The notes beneath the pieces are model-generated. The model worked only from the letters and a program-made list of their open reading frames with translations. It ran no database searches and was not told the DNA's origin. Both the position numbers and the translations under genes were made by a program. From Euryarchaeota archaeon UBA257 (lineage in GTDB: Archaea; Thermoplasmatota; Poseidoniia; Poseidoniales; Thalassarchaeaceae): a stretch of 64,000 nucleotides of DNA. The DNA is taken from the NCBI GenBank assembly GCA_002498985.1, contig DAJO01000030.1, forward strand, positions 13,067 through 77,066, read 5' to 3'. Positions 10,049 through 20,182 of this stretch are shown one piece after another. Each line of letters opens with the position of its first letter. Positions within the stretch are counted from its first letter, which is position 1.

Positions 10049-12472
10049 ATGTCAAATGTTGAACCAATAGTTATTGATGTTGAAACTTGGGGGCAGAGAG
10101 AACTTATTGAAGAAATTTGTAGCCGTTATTTCGTAATAGGTAATCAGTCTGGATTGAGTGATTTTTCTTGGGAAATAAATTCCCGTGATGGTGGAGATAT
10201 TAGCACAAGCCTCAATGAACTAAATATTCATTTGAAGCAACTAAGTTTGATAGGATTATTAGATGAAGGAAATCCTCCAACTCTCTCAATAATTCGTTAT
10301 CCGGTAGATCCGGTTAATGTTCCTTTTTGGCAACAATCATTGATTTGGTTTACAATGTTCATTTTTACAACACTAGCAGGTTGCTACTGGATTTCGCAAT
10401 TTGAAAATAGTATATCAATATTTAATTCGGAACTATTTTTAGAATCATTGACATTTTTTAGTATGCCAATATTCTTGACTATGCTCTCTGCTCACTTTAT
10501 TAGGAAGTATATCGCTTCCCTTTTCAGAGTTGATGTAGGGAATCTTGTTCCCATAGCATTCCCTTTGATTTCTCCTTTTTGGCCATTTGGAATCGTAGGC
10601 GTTTTTGGTCAGAAAAGAGTTGATACTATCACTTATCCAAATAGAAGGTCTTTGGGCATAATTGAATTATCTTCAATAGTTGTGCTAGTTCTTTTCGGCT
10701 CAATACTTTCCATAATCGGGCTAAGTATTACTTCGGCAAGTCCTCCTGAGTCAGTATCTGATCCTCTAATATTACAAGCCAACTTCATTGTTGAGATGTT
10801 ATCTAATCTTTTCCTAGGTGACGATGTTTCAATCAGACTTCAATGGGTTCACCCTATTGCTTTAGCAGGTTTTGGTCTATCTATGATTGGCTGGATTTTG
10901 ATTTTACCAATTCCTGGTTTCCCTGGAGATAGAATTTTACATTCAATTGTTGGTTCTAAGAATTTGGACAAAAGCACAAATACAACTTCTATTTTCTTAA
11001 TGACATTAACTTTAATGTGTTTAGTATTTCTTTCAACCACCTTTTGGCCTTGGCTTATTCTAGCCTCGTTAGCATCTTGGAGGAGGTTTAGCAGTGAACA
11101 TATTCCGGTGGCATTAATAGTTGATGAATCTTTAGAATTAGATAGAAACTCTAAGAATTTATTGATGACTATTTCAGTTGTAATAATTTTACTGGGTTTT
11201 CCGGGGCTGAGTCCGGTAGAAGATATTGAGGATTGGGATAGTGGTTTGGATATATCAGAATGGGATACAGAATTTTCAAGTAACTCTTGGGATAATGTAG
11301 AAAAATCTCTTGAATTAAAGACATCTGGGCTTTTGTCAGTTTCTGGCCAGCTTAAGGTTCTAATTGATGGTGAATCCGATAGATGGATTATAGATTCTGA
11401 TTGTTTCGATGATGAAATGAAATGTAATTTTGAAAACATTAATCAAAATAATGTAGGCGAATTTAAATTCTCTATCAAAGATAACTATCCAGAAAGAAAA
11501 ACTCCTGTACAGTTAAGATTCATCATAGAATCTGAGGGAGATTTATTTGAGCATATTCTTTCTATTTACTATAGTGATGTTACATCTCCAAGTCCTATTT
11601 GGGAAAGAGTAGAAGATTCAAGTAAGGATAAAATTTGTAATGTTGTAGAGGTAGTTAACAATCAAACTGGTATATTATCGATTAAAACGAATCCATTCTG
11701 GTCTTTGGAAAATTCTGGAAATTTATCTGAAATAGGTTCTCATGAAATTTGCCTAATTGCAGAAAGAGGGGGTTGGGAATCTTTAGCAATGGGCGAATCT
11801 GGAATTTATGGCTATAGGATGGCTCCTGAATTAGAGTTTCGACAGAGCAATGGCAATACTACCAATTGGTATTTACCTGTGAATAACTCATTTACTAGTA
11901 TTTTTTTAAATCCTAACTTTGGAATCAGTCTTGATATTATGTTTGATGGAATTATCTACTCTGAGAATAATATTTCACCAGTATGTCCGTTCAATGATGA
12001 TTATCCCAAAATTGATATAAATTCTGAAGAGAACTTGACTTTGATTCATGGTTCCCCATTGTCTTATGAGGGAAACAATAGTGGCAAAAACCTGTTAGTG
12101 TCTGATGAAGGATGGTTAGTGAACTGTGCTGATGATATGGCTAAAGGTTTTATGTTAAAGCAGGGGCTAGGAATTTATATAGATAATTCTCCATTAAATG
12201 ACTCTAGTTTACCGTTTTCTAATTTTGCTATTCATTCAAAAGAATCTGAAAACCTATCTCTAACAGTAGATATTTCTACTAACTTACAAAGTGATAATTC
12301 ATTGAATGTTTCATTCCCTAATCAGATTCCTACTAACGGTAGTGTAATAGTTAATATTTCTCTTAATGATGAAATTAATGAAATTTGGAGAGTATTCTGG
12401 ATTTCACAAGATCTTAATGGTTTAGTATTAAATTTTGTTTCTAAGTGTCCTATTGGAGGATGTTCAAATTGA
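10049..12472 (+). CDS. Multi-pass membrane protein resembling a catalytically dead site-2 protease (M50-like) with a large C-terminal domain
   Basis: 807 residues; ATG 10049 is preceded by GGAGGTG (10037-10043), so the in-frame GTG 10043 is part of the binding site. A ~90-residue soluble N-domain is followed by about six to seven membrane segments to ~residue 390, then ~415 Asp/Asn/Ser-rich residues that look like extracytoplasmic beta domains. The membrane part follows archaeal site-2 proteases: SAHFIRKYIA where HExxH is expected (H149 kept, E and second H replaced by F and K), a Pro-rich stretch, then WVHPIALAGFGL...ILPIPGFPGD where active enzymes have HP(x)nLLP(x)3LDGG. The zinc site is therefore broken. 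Role unknown; possibly a substrate-binding or regulatory pseudoprotease. The stop overlaps the next start (TTGA). Confidence 0.65.
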   Translation: MSNVEPIVIDVETWGQRELIEEICSRYFVIGNQSGLSDFSWEINSRDGGDISTSLNELNIHLKQLSLIGLLDEGNPPTLSIIRYPVDPVNVPFWQQSLIWFTMFIFTTLAGCYWISQFENSISIFNSELFLESLTFFSMPIFLTMLSAHFIRKYIASLFRVDVGNLVPIAFPLISPFWPFGIVGVFGQKRVDTITYPNRRSLGIIELSSIVVLVLFGSILSIIGLSITSASPPESVSDPLILQANFIVEMLSNLFLGDDVSIRLQWVHPIALAGFGLSMIGWILILPIPGFPGDRILHSIVGSKNLDKSTNTTSIFLMTLTLMCLVFLSTTFWPWLILASLASWRRFSSEHIPVALIVDESLELDRNSKNLLMTISVVIILLGFPGLSPVEDIEDWDSGLDISEWDTEFSSNSWDNVEKSLELKTSGLLSVSGQLKVLIDGESDRWIIDSDCFDDEMKCNFENINQNNVGEFKFSIKDNYPERKTPVQLRFIIESEGDLFEHILSIYYSDVTSPSPIWERVEDSSKDKICNVVEVVNNQTGILSIKTNPFWSLENSGNLSEIGSHEICLIAERGGWESLAMGESGIYGYRMAPELEFRQSNGNTTNWYLPVNNSFTSIFLNPNFGISLDIMFDGIIYSENNISPVCPFNDDYPKIDINSEENLTLIHGSPLSYEGNNSGKNLLVSDEGWLVNCADDMAKGFMLKQGLGIYIDNSPLNDSSLPFSNFAIHSKESENLSLTVDISTNLQSDNSLNVSFPNQIPTNGSVIVNISLNDEINEIWRVFWISQDLNGLVLNFVSKCPIGGCSN

Positions 12473-13419
12473 GAATAGCCATTATCGGCGTAGGTTCAAT
12501 TGGTGGTATCATTCTTGGTGCAATGGCAGATACAGATGTTGATATCGTTTGTGTATCTAGAGGAGAAACTGCCGCTAACCTTTCTGAATTAGGATTAATT
12601 TTGCATACTCCCGAAGGTAGTATCGAGGTAGTCCCCAGTGAAAGATACTTGCTTGTCGACAGTAATTCGGGTCCAATTTCTGAACAAATTCGCAATACCT
12701 GTGATATTGCAATTGTCTGCGGAAAAACCGTAGATACTCACTCATTATCTAAACTTGCATCAGAATTAGTAAGTGAAAATGGTTGTGTTTTAACAATCCA
12801 GAATGGTCTGGGTAATGCAGAACTATTAGCTCATAAAGTAGGTAGGAGTAGAGTAATTGTTGGTTCAATTACTCATGCGGCTTGGAGAAATAATGGTGGC
12901 GAAGTGCATTGGGTTGGTAGAGGAGAAATTATTTTTGGACCACTAGATGAAAGAGGTGATAAGTATACTGATTCTTTATTACAAGTGCTCAATGATGCGG
13001 AATTAAATGCTTCAAAATCAGATAATATTCAACAAATTTTGTGGAAAAAACTTCTAATTAATGTTGCGATAAATCCTGTTTGTTCGATTGCCGGTGTGCG
13101 AAATGGTGCACTTTTAGAGGTCAAATCTCTTTGGCAACAGGCGATGCAGGCAATGCGAGAAGCCGCTATTGTCGCTCGTGCAAGTGGGGTAGATTTAGGA
13201 GATATTGAATTGGAAAGTTATCTCAGAGAAGTGGTCTCTATTTCTCCAAAGAATAGGTGTTCTATGCTTCAAGATATTATGGCGGGTAGGGAAACAGAAA
13301 TTGATTCTTTATGCGGGGCTGTAGTGATGCGTGGAGAAGCAGAAGGAATCCCTACTCCTTGTAACGCTATTTTACACGGTTTAGTCAAAGGAATCGAAAA
13401 ATCTTCAAGTTTAGATTAA
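12469..13419 (+). CDS. panE: 2-dehydropantoate 2-reductase (ketopantoate reductase)
   Basis: 316 residues from TTG 12469, which overlaps the upstream TGA by 4 nt and has GGAGGA at 12455-12460; a GTG at 12445 would add eight residues before the Rossmann strand and is less likely. NADPH-binding IAIIGVGSIGGIILG at the N-terminus, LTIQNGLGNAELL in the middle (catalytic Asn region), and LWKKLLINVAINPVCSI (catalytic Lys and Asn of the C-terminal domain). Reduces ketopantoate to pantoate for coenzyme A synthesis. Its stop overlaps that of convergent nadB (TTAA at 13416-13419). Confidence 0.88.
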   Translation: MRIAIIGVGSIGGIILGAMADTDVDIVCVSRGETAANLSELGLILHTPEGSIEVVPSERYLLVDSNSGPISEQIRNTCDIAIVCGKTVDTHSLSKLASELVSENGCVLTIQNGLGNAELLAHKVGRSRVIVGSITHAAWRNNGGEVHWVGRGEIIFGPLDERGDKYTDSLLQVLNDAELNASKSDNIQQILWKKLLINVAINPVCSIAGVRNGALLEVKSLWQQAMQAMREAAIVARASGVDLGDIELESYLREVVSISPKNRCSMLQDIMAGRETEIDSLCGAVVMRGEAEGIPTPCNAILHGLVKGIEKSSSLD

Positions 13420-15053
13420 TTTTCTAAATCTTGATTATAGTGAAGTCCAACATTGTTCTTTCTTTCTATCGATGCGTCGACAACGAGTTTTGCAACTTCA
13501 ATCAGATTTCTCAATTCTACTAAGTCTTGTGTGGGTTTACATGACTCCCAGATTCTTTTTACTTCGCCTTCTAGATGTATGACTCTTCTCTTGGCTCTTC
13601 TCAGCCTTTTACTATTTTTTAAAATCCCTACGTCCATCGTCATTGTTGTCCTTAAGGCATGTAAATCTGCTCGAAGAGGCGCATGTTCAACTAATACCTC
13701 CAAGTTTTCAGCACGCCAAAATGGTAAGTTAGTAGGTAATTCTTGTAATTCTTCATTTGATGATTTTTCAATTAAATCCCTGGCTGCTCTTTCAGAATAA
13801 ACAACAGCCTCAAGTAGACTATTTGATGCAAGGCGATTTGCCCCATGTAATCCTGTTCTAGCAACTTCTCCAATAGCATATAATCCCGGCATTATACTTT
13901 CTCCTATTTTCACTTTACCTGAGTGATCGACATCAATACCTCCAACCATATAGTGTGCAGCAGGAATGATTGGTATTGGATCAATTCCTAATTTTATACC
14001 ATATGATAATAATTTACTATCTATATTCGGGAACTCTTGGACCAATTCGCTTCTTTTGAGATGTTCAGTTATCAGGAGAGCATTCCTATCTCCTGTTTTT
14101 TTAAGTTCTGAATCGATTGCTCTAGCAACGATATCTCTTGTCCCCAGAGATCCTTTATCACAATATTTCCACATAAATGAAAATTCTTCTGGCGATTCAT
14201 TTTTTGATAATTTCCATTTTTGATAATCATTTTCCATCATTAGAACTGCTCCTTTCCCTCTCATGGCTTCAGTAATCAAGAACGGCTTCGAATCATCATT
14301 TGCCAAGGACGTGGGATGAAATTGTATGAATTCAATATCTTTGATATCTGCACCTGCGCGAAATGCCATTGCTACTCCGTCTCCAGTTGCTATTGAGGGA
14401 TTAGTTGTAGATGAATGAAGATAACCTACACCTCCTGTGGCTAAGATTATTGCTTTTGCAGGTAATGTATGTACTGTTCCAGATGGCGATAAACACCATA
14501 TCCCTACGACTCCTTTTTTTGGGTCCCCGTATTCTCTTTGTATCAAATCTATAGCCATCCAATTTTCATATATCCTAAAATTTTCATCGATTTCGTTAGA
14601 TGCAGATTTAGAAAGTGCCCTCTCAATTTCTGCTCCTGTAGCATCTTTTGAGTGTAAAATTCTTCGATTAGAATGCCCACCTTCTCTAACTTTATCATAT
14701 TCTCCATCTCGATTCTTATCAAAACGTACTCCGTGATTTTCTAGATCTCTAATTCTTTCAGCAGCTTCTAAGACTACTGATCTTACCACTTTCTCGTCGC
14801 ACAATCCTGCGCCAGATGATAGCGTATCTTGCACATGCGCTTCTATCGCCTTTTGATCATTTGAGTCTAGTACTCCTGCTATACCTCCTTGTGCCCAATT
14901 TGTATTCGATGTGGAAATACTTTTTTTTGTTATCAAAGCCACATTCAAGCCTTTTTCGGCACAACGATTTGCTAAAAATAAACCTGCAATTCCAGAACCT
15001 ATTACTGCGATGTCGACATTTGGCATCAATTCATCATCGCCACCGCCTTGCAT
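13416..15053 (-). CDS. nadB: L-aspartate oxidase (NAD biosynthesis)
   Basis: 545 residues. FAD-binding IAVIGSGIAGLFLANRCAEKG near the N-terminus, then NWAQGGIAGVL, the GGHSNRRILHSKDATG segment, GGVGYLHSSTTNPSIATGDG, the C-terminal AHYMVGGIDVD and GLYAIGEVARTGLHGANRLASNSLLEA. This set separates NadB from the flavoprotein subunit of fumarate reductase/succinate dehydrogenase, which is the main alternative. Oxidises aspartate to iminoaspartate for quinolinate. Start taken as ATG 15053 with GGAAG just upstream; ATG 15026 is a second option. nadA and nadC are not in the window. Confidence 0.92.
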   Translation of the reverse strand: MQGGGDDELMPNVDIAVIGSGIAGLFLANRCAEKGLNVALITKKSISTSNTNWAQGGIAGVLDSNDQKAIEAHVQDTLSSGAGLCDEKVVRSVVLEAAERIRDLENHGVRFDKNRDGEYDKVREGGHSNRRILHSKDATGAEIERALSKSASNEIDENFRIYENWMAIDLIQREYGDPKKGVVGIWCLSPSGTVHTLPAKAIILATGGVGYLHSSTTNPSIATGDGVAMAFRAGADIKDIEFIQFHPTSLANDDSKPFLITEAMRGKGAVLMMENDYQKWKLSKNESPEEFSFMWKYCDKGSLGTRDIVARAIDSELKKTGDRNALLITEHLKRSELVQEFPNIDSKLLSYGIKLGIDPIPIIPAAHYMVGGIDVDHSGKVKIGESIMPGLYAIGEVARTGLHGANRLASNSLLEAVVYSERAARDLIEKSSNEELQELPTNLPFWRAENLEVLVEHAPLRADLHALRTTMTMDVGILKNSKRLRRAKRRVIHLEGEVKRIWESCKPTQDLVELRNLIEVAKLVVDASIERKNNVGLHYNQDLEN

Positions 15054-15232
15054 GTTACTTCCATGGCATAGTAATGAATGAATCTTCGCTTATTGAAAAT
15101 GATTTTCGGCTTTGAAAAAGAACTCATTTTTTCGTGTCATAGCGCCTGAGTCCTCCTCAATGTTCATAGAGTAAAATGCAGCAGCCAATGAATGATGTCG
15201 GCGATAAATTGCTGATATTATATGGTGATGGG

Positions 15233-18200
15233 ATGCATCTTGTAAGAATTGAACTGGAAAATTTCAAATCTTTCGGTGGTGAAATAGTAATTCCTTTCGA
15301 AGAGGGATTCACTGCAATCACTGGCCCAAATGGTTCAGGTAAGTCTAATTGTGGCGATGCCATACAATTTGTTCTCGGACCTAAATCTACTAAGTCTCTA
15401 AGGGCTTCAAATGTTTCTGAGTTAATTTACAATGGTGGTGGAAGAGGTAAAGCTGCCAGAAATATGTCTGCTACACTAGTTTTTAGAAATGAACCAGAGA
15501 TTGATGGTAGGCGTAGATTGAGAATTGAAACAGAAGAAGTTTCATTCACTCGTTCAGTACGTTTAAACCGTAAAAATGATACTATTTCTTCATATTATGT
15601 CAACGGCAATCCCTCCACTGCTACTGAAATGAGAAGAATATTAGCAGAAGCCGGATTACATGGTGATGGATATAATATCGTATTACAAGGAGATGTCACT
15701 ACTTTAGCGACAATGACTCCTCACAAAAGAAGAGGAGTTCTGGAAGAGGTCGCAGGAGTAACTGCATATGATGATGAGATTCGTCGTGCTAACAATCAAA
15801 GAAAAGTTGTAGAAAATAATATTGAGACCATTGATCTTTTCGAAGACGAACAGAAAAAACGCCTAAAAGGACTTGAAAAAGAAAGGCAGCAAGCATTGAA
15901 GTTTAAAGATCTAAAAGAAGAATTAGATTCAAATAAAATCATTTTAAAACAATCAAGACATAGAAATCGGTTAGATGATGTCCGACTTCTCGGCGATGAA
16001 CGTTCGAATTATAGTAAACAAGTTGATGACTTGACAAACCAAATTAGAGATGGGAATACTGAGTTAGGAAAATATGACGAAGAACTTGTCCAAATAGGTG
16101 ACGATTTAGATGAAATTATGAGTGGCGATGCTAAGGAATTATTTGAAACAATTCGCAAGCATGAAATCGATGTTGAAACCAACTCCGACAGGATAGGGGA
16201 CCAATCCAAAATCATTGAATCTACTAATCATGAGATTGAAATAATCCGCGAAGATCATCAACGAGTCAAAGATTCCTATGATAGTGCGCACCAAGAACTT
16301 GAGAATGCACAAATTAATTTATCTAATTCACAAGAAGATTTAGCTAGGGCTGCACTCGATGAAAATCAAGCTAGGGAAGCCATACAATCAGGAGATCGTC
16401 TCGGGCGAGATTTGAACCGTGCCCTGGGTCAAGCAACTGAACTAGTGACTCAAACCCATCAAGATTATTCTACTGCTAAATTAGAATCAGACAGGGCAGA
16501 ACAAAATGCCCAAATTTCATCTGAGAAATTAGCAGATTTAGAAGAAGAATACGAACAAGCGACCCTAACTAGGGATGATTTAGAGTTATTGGGAGAAGAT
16601 ATCCAAAATGGTGGAGAGGCAGTCGATCGAACACACTTGGCTAATGAGTTACAAAGATTAACCAAACAAGAAGTTGGCTTAAGGGAAGACAGAGATAGGG
16701 CTGAGATTAGAGCCAGAGATGCTGAAGTAGACTTGGCTAAAGCTAGAGCGCGACAAGAAGCAAAAGCTAACAGACCAGGCTCAGCAATCACAATAGCAGC
16801 TCTTTCGAAATTAAGACAGAGTGGAGAGATCAAAGGAATTCTTGGTACATTAGGTGAGTTATGCTCACCTAAAGATACGATTCATGAAGAGGCATTGGCT
16901 ATAGCATTAGGAAATGGTCTTAGAAGTATAGTTGTAACCAATGATGAAGTAGCTGCAGATTGCATTAAATGGTTAAGAATGAATGGTGGTGGACGTGCCA
17001 CTTTCCTCCCATTAAACAAATTAAGTGTTTCAAGGCCTCAAGGTCGTACACTGATAGTCTCCAGGAACCCCGGAGTCCTAGGTTTCGCCCATGACTTACT
17101 TGATTATGATTCAGAGATAGATATCGCTGTAAGATATGCCTCTAGAAATACCTTGATTGTTCAATCGATGGATATAGCTAGGAAAAATATGGGTGGCGCA
17201 AGAATGGTCACCTTGAAGGGAGATATTATAGAAGGTTCAGGAGCAATGACAGGAGGGTCTCCAGTTGGCTCTTCGAGACCCAGTTTCGGCGGAGGTAATC
17301 CCGGACAACTAGGTTCTGAAAAATTAGAAAGGTCTTTGGAAGAAGCAAATCTGATTTATTCGACGGTCGAAGCAGCATTAAGAGAACTGAGATCTAATCA
17401 ACAAGATCTAAGGGACCAAATTCATGGATTAGATGATAGTGACCAATCTGTGAAATTAAGGGAATGGAAATCAGATCTTTCCAGAGCTCAGAAAGATGTG
17501 GACGAAATTGGAAACAAAGTATTAGCCGCACGAAAAGAACTTTCAGATGCTGAGGTTTTATTCAATTCAGCTAAATCTTATGCCGATAAGGCTAATGAGA
17601 CTCACCTACAAGCTCTAGAATCTCGAGTTAATGCAGCAGAAGCATTACAGAACCATACTCCAGACCACCTTTCCCAGATACTCCGTAATGCAGAAAAAAC
17701 TAGGACTGAAGCAGAGAGAACTAAATTGCAATCAGAATCATCTATAATTAGTACTAATGAGAGGTTGAAGATTCTTTCAGATAGAATTTCTGATTTAGAA
17801 AGGCAAATAAGTTCTAAACAGAAATCAATCAATGAAGCAGAAGAAGAAGTTATCAAACTAGAAGAATCTATTCAGAGTTCTAGAGAATTACTGATTGACC
17901 TAAAGGGTCAAGCCTCACAATTCAATGAAGAACAACAAATTCTGACCCAAAGAAGAGAAACTATTCTCGAGGAAAGAGCCAGTTTGAGAGCCTCTCTTGA
18001 AACTCGTTCACAAAATCGCCAAACTTTTAATTCTCGGATTGAGGATTTGAATATTCAGATTAATCAGAAAAGGGCTGCGGTAAATGAAATTGTTGCCGAA
18101 TTAGCAGATGAGAATATTGAAATTCCATCAATAGATATCCAATTACCCACTGTAGCCGAGGCGGAAAAAGTAGTGCAGGGACTTGAAAGGCGCCTCGGTT

Positions 18201-19165
18201 ATCTTGGGGATGTGAATATGTTAGCAATTGAACAATATGATGTTGCAGTTGAACGTATAGCAGGCCTTGTAGAGGATGGTAAAATTCTTAGACAGCGTCG
18301 AAATGATCTTGTTGGAATCGCAGAAAGACTTGAATCCGAGAGGAAGAAGAGGTTGTTATTAGTATTCGACCATGTGAATAAAAATTTCAGCAGAGTGTAT
18401 CAGAGTTTGCAACCTGGAGGAATTGGTAGTTTAAGGCTAGAAAATAGAAAAAATCCCTTTGAAGGCGGTTTAGAGATGGATTGCGTACCTCCAGGTAAGA
18501 ATAGTAAAACTAGAAGAAACCTTCTTTCGGGTGGAGAGAAATCTATGGCCGCTCTTGCTTTGATATTCGCCATTCAAGATTATGAACCAAGTCCATTCTA
18601 TTATTTCGATGAAGTAGACCAAAACTTAGACCCGTTTAATTCAGAGTTAATTGCTTCACTTTGTTTAATGCGTTCACAAAGAGCTCAGTTCATTATGGTG
18701 ACACTAAGGAAAGTCAGTTTAAATCTGGCAAATCACCATATTGGCATTACTCATGCGGGAGATGGTTGTAGCCGTAGAATCACAGATTTCGATCGTGCAG
18801 CAGCATTACAAATGAGTGAAGATATAGAAAAAGAAGAAGCGGCTAGGAAACAATCCGATGAAGAGCGCTCAGAATTAGTCCTGCCAGATCCAAATCAAAT
18901 GCCTAGAGTACCTGAGCCGCTTGGCACCCCCAAATCACTTGGAGGGCTTGCCGGAAGAGCGGGTGTAGAGTTAGAAGATGAATCAGAAAACTCTGAATCT
19001 CCATCACCCGATATTGAAAATAAGAATCTAGAAGCATTAAGAGAAAGGACAGAAGACTGGAGCGAAGATATTGCTGAAGACAATATCGTTCAAAAAGCCA
19101 TCACTGATGAGAGTTTAGGTGAAGATACAGAAGAGGTTGAATCATCAGAAGTAGAAGTTGAGTGA
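15233..19165 (+). CDS. smc: Chromosome segregation SMC ATPase
   Basis: 1310 residues from ATG 15233, preceded by GGTGATGG; the frame is open to an ATG at 15176 but conserved sequence begins at MHLVRIELENFKSFGG. Walker A GPNGSGKSNCGDA at residues 31-43, a long coiled coil, a hinge near the middle (GEIKGILGTLGELCS ... RATFLPLNKL), a second coiled coil, then the signature LLSGGEKSMAALALIFAIQ and Walker B FYYFDEVDQNLDP. About 130 further residues form an acidic, low-complexity tail not typical of SMC. Condenses and segregates DNA with ScpA and ScpB, encoded directly downstream. Confidence 0.96.
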   Translation: MHLVRIELENFKSFGGEIVIPFEEGFTAITGPNGSGKSNCGDAIQFVLGPKSTKSLRASNVSELIYNGGGRGKAARNMSATLVFRNEPEIDGRRRLRIETEEVSFTRSVRLNRKNDTISSYYVNGNPSTATEMRRILAEAGLHGDGYNIVLQGDVTTLATMTPHKRRGVLEEVAGVTAYDDEIRRANNQRKVVENNIETIDLFEDEQKKRLKGLEKERQQALKFKDLKEELDSNKIILKQSRHRNRLDDVRLLGDERSNYSKQVDDLTNQIRDGNTELGKYDEELVQIGDDLDEIMSGDAKELFETIRKHEIDVETNSDRIGDQSKIIESTNHEIEIIREDHQRVKDSYDSAHQELENAQINLSNSQEDLARAALDENQAREAIQSGDRLGRDLNRALGQATELVTQTHQDYSTAKLESDRAEQNAQISSEKLADLEEEYEQATLTRDDLELLGEDIQNGGEAVDRTHLANELQRLTKQEVGLREDRDRAEIRARDAEVDLAKARARQEAKANRPGSAITIAALSKLRQSGEIKGILGTLGELCSPKDTIHEEALAIALGNGLRSIVVTNDEVAADCIKWLRMNGGGRATFLPLNKLSVSRPQGRTLIVSRNPGVLGFAHDLLDYDSEIDIAVRYASRNTLIVQSMDIARKNMGGARMVTLKGDIIEGSGAMTGGSPVGSSRPSFGGGNPGQLGSEKLERSLEEANLIYSTVEAALRELRSNQQDLRDQIHGLDDSDQSVKLREWKSDLSRAQKDVDEIGNKVLAARKELSDAEVLFNSAKSYADKANETHLQALESRVNAAEALQNHTPDHLSQILRNAEKTRTEAERTKLQSESSIISTNERLKILSDRISDLERQISSKQKSINEAEEEVIKLEESIQSSRELLIDLKGQASQFNEEQQILTQRRETILEERASLRASLETRSQNRQTFNSRIEDLNIQINQKRAAVNEIVAELADENIEIPSIDIQLPTVAEAEKVVQGLERRLGYLGDVNMLAIEQYDVAVERIAGLVEDGKILRQRRNDLVGIAERLESERKKRLLLVFDHVNKNFSRVYQSLQPGGIGSLRLENRKNPFEGGLEMDCVPPGKNSKTRRNLLSGGEKSMAALALIFAIQDYEPSPFYYFDEVDQNLDPFNSELIASLCLMRSQRAQFIMVTLRKVSLNLANHHIGITHAGDGCSRRITDFDRAAALQMSEDIEKEEAARKQSDEERSELVLPDPNQMPRVPEPLGTPKSLGGLAGRAGVELEDESENSESPSPDIENKNLEALRERTEDWSEDIAEDNIVQKAITDESLGEDTEEVESSEVEVE

Positions 19166-19174
19166 GGTGTTTTG

Positions 19175-20182
19175 TTGTCTGTTTTCGATGGTTCTTCAAT
19201 GAGAGATGACATAGTATCTCGATTACTTGGAGGTGATGCCGATCTGGATACAAACAGGTACCTAGACAGATTAGTCGAATTATCGAAAGTAGAAGAAGCT
19301 GAACATCAGTTTTTGATAGACCCTTTCGATCGTTCAGTAGCATTAGTTTTCCAACTATTCCATAATAGTGATTTAGACCCATGGGATGTAGATTTATCTG
19401 TATTCCTAGAATTATTTTCTAATAGAATTAATGACTCAGAAAATATCGATTTACCTACTTGTGGACGTTTAGTTCGTATGGCTTGGTCAATACTCAGAGG
19501 CCAGGCAAGTACATTGATTGAGAGGCAAGAGAGATCCCTCTTTGAAGAAGAAATTGAAGATACTTGGGATTTCGAGGATACATGGGAAAGTGATTTTTCA
19601 GATGAGGATTATAATTTCTCAGTAGGAGTACTTACAGGCGCTGCCGATGAAGTGCTACCCAGTATGTTCGAAGGGAGAATTCACCGTGAAGAAGGGAGGC
19701 CAGTTACGTTAGGAGAACTTCTAATGGGTCTCCAAGCAGCAGGAAGACTTTCTGAAGAGCAAAGAATGAGAGAACAAATTGCGAAAGAACGTCGTGAAGC
19801 TAATGAGAAAGCAAGGGCTAGGTTTGGAGGTAGCTTGCATGTTGAAAATCTTGAGGGTGATCTTGAAAGAACTTGGAATGCATTACGTAGCCGTACGATT
19901 TCTAATAATGAATCAACTGATCTTAGTGAGATAGTTGATATCCTCAAAGAAAATTCTTTGAAGTCAGGGATTGGTCTAGATGAAGCCGAGTCAGAAGCCC
20001 AAGTCACAGCTTTAATTTCATCTTTGTTTCTTACACATAGAGGTTATGCTGAGGTTTCACAAGATAGTGAGGGGAATATATCTCTGAAGAATCTTCATTT
20101 AGATGATGATGATTTTTCAACTTTAACAAATAGAATAAACCCTAAATCCAAACTTCCTGGGGGAATTATTTTCAATGAATGA
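19175..20182 (+). CDS. scpA: Segregation and condensation protein A (SMC kleisin)
   Basis: About 335 residues. Two adjacent TTG codons (19172 and 19175) can start it; GAGGTG at 19164-19169 is better spaced for 19175, so a non-ATG start is certain either way. The N-terminal kleisin helix region has LVFQLFHNSDLDPWDVDLSVF, the hallmark ScpA segment (cf. LxLxLIxxxxxDIxDIxI); a C-terminal winged-helix follows after an acidic middle (FEEEIEDTWDFEDTWESDFS). It bridges the SMC heads. Overlaps scpB by 8 nt. Confidence 0.85.
   Translation: MSVFDGSSMRDDIVSRLLGGDADLDTNRYLDRLVELSKVEEAEHQFLIDPFDRSVALVFQLFHNSDLDPWDVDLSVFLELFSNRINDSENIDLPTCGRLVRMAWSILRGQASTLIERQERSLFEEEIEDTWDFEDTWESDFSDEDYNFSVGVLTGAADEVLPSMFEGRIHREEGRPVTLGELLMGLQAAGRLSEEQRMREQIAKERREANEKARARFGGSLHVENLEGDLERTWNALRSRTISNNESTDLSEIVDILKENSLKSGIGLDEAESEAQVTALISSLFLTHRGYAEVSQDSEGNISLKNLHLDDDDFSTLTNRINPKSKLPGGIIFNE

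Noticed and set aside
10849..11439. 196-codon antisense frame under the pseudoprotease gene
   Set aside because: No recognisable domain; Ser/Ile-rich composition is what the reverse strand of an Asp/Asn-rich gene gives.
13416..15053. Fumarate reductase / succinate dehydrogenase flavoprotein
   Set aside because: Motifs around GGIAGVL, the ~545 length and lack of iron-sulfur and membrane subunits nearby fit NadB.
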